This document shows, piece by piece, positions 57,649 to 64,000 of a DNA stretch of 64,000 nt (positions within the stretch are counted from its first letter, which is position 1; each line of letters starts with the position of its first letter). This stretch comes from Hydractinia symbiolongicarpus (lineage: Eukaryota; Cnidaria; Hydrozoa; Anthoathecata; Hydractiniidae), in the NCBI RefSeq assembly GCF_029227915.1, contig NC_079887.1:26225650-26289649 (forward strand), read 5' to 3'. The notes below the pieces were generated by a model. That model was not told the DNA's origin. It saw nothing but the letters and a program-made list of their open reading frames with translations, and made no database searches. The position numbers and the translations under genes were made by a program.

Positions 57649-58648
57649 GGGAAATGAGTTTACTCCCTGGGTACTTTCTTTGTATACTTTTGAATATACG
57701 GGCCGAGTCCGGGATTTACGGGAAAACGCGGATTTTCGTTTGCCGGCGATTAAACTTCTTTTATTCAGCGTCCCATCAAATATGAAAATATTTTTGAAAA
57801 GTACAAGTCTTATGCGTTTTAGTGGTGAAAAAATAATTTAAAAAATCGTTCTGGAAATGAGTTTACTCCCTGGGTACTTTCTTTGTATACTTTTGACTAT
57901 ACGGGCCAAGCCGGAATTTACGGGAAATCGCGGATTTTCGTTTGCCGGCGATTAAACTTCTTTTATTCAGCGTCCCATCAAATATGAAAATATTTTTGAA
58001 AACTACAAGTCTCATGCGTTTAGTGGTAAAAAAATAATATAAAAAATCGTTCGGGAAATGAGTTTACTCCCTGGGTACTTTCTTTGTATACTTTTGACTA
58101 TACGGGCCAAGCCCGCGATAACGGGAAATCGCGGATTTTCGTTTTCCGGCGATTAAACTGCTTTTATTCAGCGTCTCATCAAAAATGAAAACATTCTTGA
58201 AAACTACAAGTCTCATGCGTTTTAGTGGTGAAATAATAATTTAAAAAATCGTTCGGGAAATGAGTTTACTTCCTGGGTACTTTCTTTGTATACTTTTGAC
58301 TATACGGGCCGAGTCCGGGATTTACGGGAAAACGCGGATTTTCGTTTGCCGGCGATTAAACTTCTTTTATTCAGCGTCCCATCAAATATGAAAATATTTT
58401 TGAAAAGTACAAGTCTCATGCGTTTAGTGGTAAAAAAATAATATAAAAAATCGTTCGGGAAATGAGTTTACTCCCTGGGTACTTTCTTTGTATACTTTTG
58501 ACTATACGGGCCAAGCGCGGGATTTACGGGAAATCGCAGGTTTTCGTTTGCCGGCGATTAAACTTCTTTTATTCAGCGTCTCATCAAAAATGAAAACATT
58601 TTTAAAAACTACAAGTCTTATGCGTTTTAGTGGTGAAAAAATAATTTA

Positions 58649-59551
58649 AAAAATCGTTCTGGAAATGAGTTTACTCCCTGGGTACTTTCTTTGTATACTT
58701 TTGACTATACGGGCCGAGTCCGGGATTTAGGGAAATCGCAGGTTTTCGTTTGCCGGCGATTAAACTGCTTTTATTCAGCGTCCCATCAAATATGAAAATA
58801 TTTTTGAAAACTACAAGTCTCATGCGTTTAGTGGTAAAAAAATAATATAAAAAATCGTTCGGGAAATGAGTTTACTCCCTGGGTACTTTCTTTGTATACT
58901 TTTGACTATACGGGCCAAGCCCGGGATAACGGGAAATCGCGGATTTTCGTTTTCCGGCGATTAAACTGCTTTTATTCAGCGTCTCATCAAAAATGAAAAC
59001 TTTCTTGAAAACTACAAGTCTCATGCGTTTTAGTGGTGAAATAATAATTTAAAAAATCGTTCGGGAAATGAGTTTACTTCCTGGGTACTTTCTTTGTATA
59101 CTTTTGACTATACGGGCCGAGTCCGGGATTTACGGGAAAACGCGGATTTTCGTTTGCCGGCGATTAAACTTCTTTTATTCAGCGTCTCATCAAAAATGAA
59201 AACATTTTTAAAAACTGCAAGTCTCATGCGTTTTAGTGGTGAAAATATAATTTAAAAAATCGTTCGGGAAATGAGTTCACTCCCTGGGTACTTTCTTTGT
59301 ATACTTTCGACTATGCAGGCCGAGTCTGGGTTTTAGGGAAATCGCAGGTTTTCGTTTGCCGGCGATTAAACTGGTTTTATTCAGCGTCTCATCAAAAATG
59401 AAAACATTTTTAAAAACTAAAATTCTCATGCGTTTTAGTGGTGAAAAAATAATTTAAAAAATCGTTCTGGAAATGAGTTTACTCACAGGGTACTTTCTTT
59501 GTATACATTCGACTATTCGGGCCAAGCCCGGGATTTACGGGAAATCGCGGA
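58649..59551 (+). repeat. Transition stretch with a 4-unit repeat of 57960-58330
   Basis: No gene. The series A (CCCATCAAATATG), GGGATAACGGG with TTTTCCGGCG, then TTACTTCCTGGG, seen at about 57960-58330, recurs at about 58770-59150, four units on. The F-like unit before it joins directly to an A tail (AAACTGCTTTTATTC followed by CCCATC near 58785), another chimera. The end holds the singletons GAGTTCACTCC and CTATGCAGGCC. Confidence 0.75.
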
Positions 59552-60561
59552 TTTTCGTTTGCCGGCGATTAAACTGCTTTTATTCAGCGTCTCATCAAAA
59601 ATGATAACATTTTTGAAAACTACAAGTCTCATGCGTTTTAGTGGTGAAAAAATAATTTAAAAAATCGTTCGGGAAATGAGTTTACTCCCTGGGTACTTTC
59701 TATGTATACTTTTGACTATACGGGCCGAGTCCGGGATTTACGGGAAATCGCGGGTTTTCGTTTGCCGGCGAATAAACTTCTTTTATTCAGCGTCTCATCA
59801 AAAATGAAAACATTTTTAAAAACTACAAGTCTTATGCGTTTTAATGGTGAAAAAATAATTAAAAAATCGTTCTGGAAATGAGTTTACTCCCTGGGTACTT
59901 TCTTTGTATACTTTGACTATACGGGCCGAGTCCGGGATTTAGGGAAATCGCAGGTTTTTGTTTGCCGGCGATTAAACTTCTTTTATTCAGCGTCTCATCA
60001 AAAATGAAAACATTTTTGAAAACTACAAGTCTCATGCGTTTTAGTGGTGAAAAAATAATTTAAAAAATCGTTCGGGAAATGAGTTTACTCCCTGGGTACT
60101 TTCTTTGTATACTTTTGACTATACGGGCCAAGCCCCGTATTTACGGGAAAACGCGGGATTTCATTTGCCGGCGATTAAACCTCTTTCATTAAGCGTCTCA
60201 TCAAAAATGAAAACATTTTTGAAAACTACAAGTCTCATGCGTTTTAGTGGTGAAAAAATAATTTAAAAAATCGTTCGGGAAATGACTTTACTCCCTGGGT
60301 ACTTTCTTTGTATACTTTTGACTATACGGGCCGAGTCCGGGATTTACGGGAAATCGCGGATTTTCGTTTGCCGGCGATTAAACTTCTTTTATACAGCGTC
60401 CCATCAAATATGAAAATATTTTTGAAAACTACAAGTCTCATGCGTTTAGTGGTAAAAAAATAATATAAAAAATCGTTCGGGAAATGAGTTTACTCCCTGG
60501 GTACTTTCTTTGTATACTTTTGACTATACGGGCCAAGCCGGGATTTACGGGAAATCGCGGG
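59552..60561 (+). repeat. 5-unit tandem duplication, first copy (1010 bp)
   Basis: The units carry ATGATAACATTTTTG, TTCTATGTATAC, GGCGAATAAAC, TTTTAATGGTG with AATAATTAAAAAATCG, GTATACTTTGAC (one T short), an E unit with CCCCGTATTTAC, and an A unit after GAAATGACTTTAC. All recur 1010 bp on. Short deletions in two units account for 1010 rather than 1012. Confidence 0.92.
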
Positions 60562-61571
60562 TTTTCGTTTGCCGGCGATTAAACTGCTTTTATTCAGCGT
60601 CTCATCAAAAATGATAACATTTTTGAAAACTACAAGTCTCATGCGTTTTAGTGGTGAAAAAATAATTTAAAAAATCGTTCGGGAAATGAGTTTACTCCCT
60701 GGGTACTTTCTATGTATACTTTTGACTATACGGGCCGAGTCCGGGATTTACGGGAAATCGCGGGTTTTCGTTTGCCGGCGAATAAACTTCTTTTATTCAG
60801 CGTCTCATCAAAAATGAAAACATTTTTAAAAACTACAAGTCTTATGCGTTTTAATGGTGAAAAAATAATTAAAAAATCGTTCTGGAAATGAGTTTACTCC
60901 CTGGGTACTTTCTTTGTATACTTTGACTATACGGGCCGAGTCCGGGATTTAGGGAAATCGCAGGTTTTTGTTTGCCGGCGATTAAACTTCTTTTATTCAG
61001 CGTCTCATCAAAAATGAAAACATTTTTGAAAACTACAAGTCTCATGCGTTTTAGTGGTGAAAAAATAATTTAAAAAATCGTTCGGGAAATGAGTTTACTC
61101 CCTGGGTACTTTCTTTGTATACTTTTGACTATACGGGCCAAGCCCCGTATTTACGGGAAAACGCGGGATTTCATTTGCCGGCGATTAAACCTCTTTCATT
61201 AAGCGTCTCATCAAAAATGAAAACATTTTTGAAAACTACAAGTCTCATGCGTTTTAGTGGTGAAAAAATAATTTAAAAAATCGTTCGGGAAATGACTTTA
61301 CTCCCTGGGTACTTTCTTTGTATACTTTTGACTATACGGGCCGAGTCCGGGATTTACGGGAAATCGCGGATTTTCGTTTGCCGGCGATTAAACTTCTTTT
61401 ATACAGCGTCCCATCAAATATGAAAATATTTTTGAAAACTACAAGTCTCATGCGTTTAGTGGTAAAAAAATAATATAAAAAATCGTTCGGGAAATGAGTT
61501 TACTCCCTGGGTACTTTCTTTGTATACTTTTGACTATACGGGCCAAGCCGGGATTTACGGGAAATCGCGGG
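60562..61571 (+). repeat. 5-unit tandem duplication, second copy (1010 bp)
   Basis: I noticed no difference from 59552-60561 in the stretches I compared. Markers are TTCTATGTATAC at 60709 (59699 in the first copy), CCCCGTATTTAC at 61143 (60133) and the one-T-short GTATACTTTGAC. After 61571 the sequence continues with AAACTTCTTTTATTC instead of AAACTGCTTTTATTC. Confidence 0.92.
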
Positions 61572-64000
61572 TTTTCGTTTGCCGGCGATTAAACTTCTTT
61601 TATTCAGCGTCTCATCAAAAATGAAAACATTTTTAAAAACTACAAGTCTGATGCGTTTTAGTGGTGAAAAAATAATTTAAAAAATCGTTCTGGAAATGTG
61701 TTTACTCACAGGATACTTTCTTTGTATACTTTTGACTATACGGGCCGAGTCCGGGATTTACGGAAAATCGCGGATTTTCGTTTGCCGGCGATTAAACTTC
61801 TTTTATTAAACGTCTCATTAAAAATGAAAACATTTTTAAAAACTATAAGTCTCATGGGCTTTAGTGGTGAAAAAATAATTTAAAAAATCGTTCTGGAAAT
61901 GAGTTTACTCAGAGGGTACTTTCTTTGTATACATTTGACTATACGTGCCAAGCCCGGGATTTACGGGAAATCGCGGGTTTTCGTTTGCCGGCGATTAAAC
62001 TTCTTTTATTCAGCGTCTCATCAAGAAGGAAAACATTTTTAAAAACTACAAGTCTGATGCGTTTTAGTGGTGAAAAAATAATTTAAAAAATCGTTCTGGA
62101 AATGAGTTTACTCACAGGGTACTTTCTTTGTATACATTCGACTATACGGGCCAAGCCCAGGATTTACGGGAAATCGCGGGTTTTCGTTTACCGGCGATTA
62201 AACCTCTTTCATTAAGCGTCTCATCAAAAATGAAAACATTTTTGAAAACTACAAGTCTCATGCGTTTTAGTGGTGAAAAAAAAATTTAAAAAATCGTTCT
62301 GGAAATGAGTTTACTCCCTGGGTACTTTCTTTGTATACATTTGACTATACGGGCCAAGCCCCGGATTTACGGGAAAACGCGGGATTTCGTTTGCCGGCGA
62401 TTAAACCTCTTTCATTGAGCGTCTCATCAAAAATGAAAAATTTTTGAAAACTACAAGTCCCATGGGCTTTAGTTGTGAAAAAATAATTTAAAAAATCGTT
62501 CGGGAAATGAGTTTACTCCCTGGGTACTTTCTTTGTATACTTTTGACTATACGGGCCGAGTCCGGGATTTACGGGAAATTGCGGATTTTCGTTTGCCAGC
62601 GATTAAACTTCTTTTATACAGCGTCCCATCAAATATGAAAATATTTTTGAAAACTACAAGTCTCGTGCGTTTAGTGGTAAAAAAATAATATAAAAAATCG
62701 TTCGGGAAATGAGTTTACTCCCTGGGTACTTTCTTTGTATACTTTTGACTATACGGGCCAAGCCCGGGATTTAAGGGAAATCGCGGGTTTTAGTTTGCCG
62801 GCGATTAAACTTCTTTTATTCAGCGTCTCATCAAAAATGAAAACATTTTTAAAAACTACAAGTCTTATGCGTTTTAGTGGTGAAAAAATAATTTAAAAAA
62901 TCGTTCTGGAAATGAGTTTACTCCCTGGGTACTTTCTTTGTATACTTTTGACTATACGGGCCGAGTCCAGGATTTACGGGAAATCGCAGGTTTTCGTTTG
63001 CCGGCGATTAAACTTCTTTTATTCAGCGTCTCATCAAAAATAAAAACATTTTTAAAAACTACAAGTCTCATGCGTTTTAGTGGTAAAATAATAATTTAAA
63101 AAATCGTTTGGGAAATGAGTTTACTCCCTGGGTACTTTTTTGTATACTTTTGACTATACGGGCCGAGTCCAGGATTTACGGGAAATCGCGGGATTTCGTT
63201 TGCCGGCGATTAAACCTCTTTCATTAAGCGTCTCATCAAAAATGAAAACATTTTTGAAAACTACAAGTCCCATGGGCTTTAGTTGTGAAAAAATAATTTA
63301 AAAAATCGTTCGGGAAATCAGTTTACTCCCTGGGTACTTTCCTTGTATACTTTTGACTATACGGGCCGAGTTCGGGATTTACGGGAAATCGCGGATTTTC
63401 GTTTGCCGGCGATTAAACTTCTTTTATACAGCGTCCCATCAAATATGAAAATATTTTTGAAAACTACAAGTCTCATGCGTTTAGTGGTAAAAAAATAATA
63501 TAAAAAATCGTTCGGGAAATGAGTTTACTCCCTGGTTACTTTCTTTGTATACTATTGACTATACGGGCCAAGCCCGGGATTTAAGGGAAATCGCGGGTTT
63601 TAGTTTGCCGGCGATTAAACTTCTTTTATTCAGCGTCTCATCAAAAATGAAAACATTTTTAAAAACTACAAGTCTTATGCGTTTTAGTGGTGAAAAATAA
63701 TTTAAAAAATCGTTCTGGAAATGAGTTTACTTCCTGGGTACTTTCTTTGTATACTTTTGACTATACGGGCCGAGTCCAGGATTTACGGGAAATCGCATGT
63801 TTTCGTTTGCCGGCGATTAAACTTCTTTTATTCAGCGTCCCATCAAATATGAAAATATTTTTGAAAACTACAAGTCTCATGCGTTTAGTGGTAAAAAAAT
63901 AATATAAAAAATCGTTCGGGAAATGAGTTTACTCCATGGGTACTTTCTTTGTATACTTTTGACTATACGGGCCAAGCCCGGGATAACGGGAAATCGCGGA
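61572..64000 (+). repeat. Right-hand stretch, diverged relative of 7.6-9.5 kb
   Basis: No gene. The order is CTATAAGTCTCATGGGC, TTACTCAGAGGG, H-like (TTACCGGCG), E, CATGGGCTTTAGTTGTG, A, GGATTTAAGGG B and C. This follows the plan of 7700-9470 and 13400-14300, but with more single-base differences. The A-B pair recurs at 63310-63690. The window ends within a GGGATAACGGG unit. Confidence 0.8.

Larger units (their letters stand above)
56000..58648 (+). repeat. 13/14-unit duplication, second copy with one extra unit
   Basis: The offset to the first copy is 2635 up to about 57039 and 2838 after it, an increase of 203 bp. The extra unit is 57040-57242. Shared markers on the right include TTTGAATATACGG (54851 and 57689) and GGGATAACGGG or GCGATAACGGG with TTTTCCGGCG. 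Some A units here read GGAAAACGCGG where copy one reads GGAAATCGCGG. Confidence 0.9.
1..64000 (+). repeat. Tandem satellite array, about 203-bp monomer
   Basis: The whole window is a head-to-tail array of one repeat. The anchor AAATGAG recurs at 161, 363, 566, 767, 969, 1172, 1375, 1576 and 1779, and so on to 63921, at steps of 201-203 bp, giving about 315 units. I saw no inverted unit and no unrelated insertion. Both window ends fall inside a unit, so the array continues beyond them. The consensus is about 37% G+C. Head-to-tail satellites of this size are known from centromeric and other heterochromatic regions of eukaryotes; placing this one at a centromere would be inference. I do not recognise the family. 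Confidence 0.98.

Noticed and set aside
937-63902. Many plus-strand open reading frames of 61-102 codons with similar products
   Set aside because: They are the same monomer read in one frame. Those I checked need TTG or GTG starts, and they end at the conserved TAATTTAA. The unit length of 203 bp shifts the frame each time. The longer ones occur only where a 200-202-bp unit or a lost stop lets the frame run on. Nothing resembles a known domain.
1-64000. CRISPR array
   Set aside because: There are no short repeats separated by unique spacers. The entire unit of about 203 bp repeats, and variation is spread through it.
1-64000. rRNA, tRNA or telomeric repeat content
   Set aside because: No tRNA-like arms, rRNA signature or short telomere-type repeat was seen. 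All sequence is accounted for by the satellite unit.
1-64000. Transposon or retroelement insertions inside the array
   Set aside because: I found no long terminal repeats, target-site duplications, terminal inverted repeats or reverse-transcriptase or transposase frames. Apart from the 22-bp deletion at 24664 and the 7-bp insertions at about 7005 and 12276, only very small indels break the monomer rhythm.

Overview
The window is one uninterrupted block of tandem satellite DNA. A unit of about 203 bp is repeated head to tail, always in the same orientation, from the first base to the last. I count roughly 315 units. The window opens and closes inside a unit, so neither edge of the array is present. 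I found no gene, RNA gene, transposon, CRISPR array or unique-sequence island. Every open reading frame I examined is a by-product of the repeat. The host is almost certainly a eukaryote, because 64 kb of a single satellite with higher-order structure is typical of centromeric, pericentromeric or other heterochromatic chromosome regions. I do not recognise the satellite and cannot name the organism. The consensus unit is about 37% G+C but unusually rich in CpG.

I number the unit from the trinucleotide that precedes AAATGAG. Positions 1-50 hold a conserved start block and a short GTATA/TATAC dyad. Positions 51-100 are GC-rich, with four CGGG motifs at near 10-bp spacing and the well-conserved core TTGCCGGCGATTAAAC. 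Positions 120-203 are AT-rich, with runs of A and T. Unit lengths are mostly 200-203 bp. I separate about eight subtypes by linked variants and call them A-H; these names are mine.

The interest lies in the higher-order structure. Long blocks are repeated at offsets that are whole numbers of monomers, and many sit directly next to each other. The clearest tandem duplications are 5 units (1372-3395), 11 units (1939-6404), 2 units (8071-8880), 6 units (26140-28573), 17/16 units (30178-36862), 7 units (41880-44768), 5 units in three copies (46304-49340), 8 units (50026-53265), 13/14 units (53365-58648) and 5 units (59552-61571). Dispersed longer-range copies link 0.6-3.4 kb with 8.9-11.7 kb, 14.2-15.5 kb and 18-21 kb. 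They also link 7.3-9.1 kb with 12.9-14.3 kb and, more distantly, 61.6-63.9 kb.

Where copies differ, they often differ by exactly one monomer. At several of these places the flanking monomer is a visible chimera of two subtypes, which is the expected trace of unequal exchange. No single higher-order unit length governs the window. Different stretches carry different subtype mixtures, which indicates local homogenisation. If the assembly is right, the window is a detailed record of recent satellite turnover. The main caveat is that such sequence is prone to mis-assembly.
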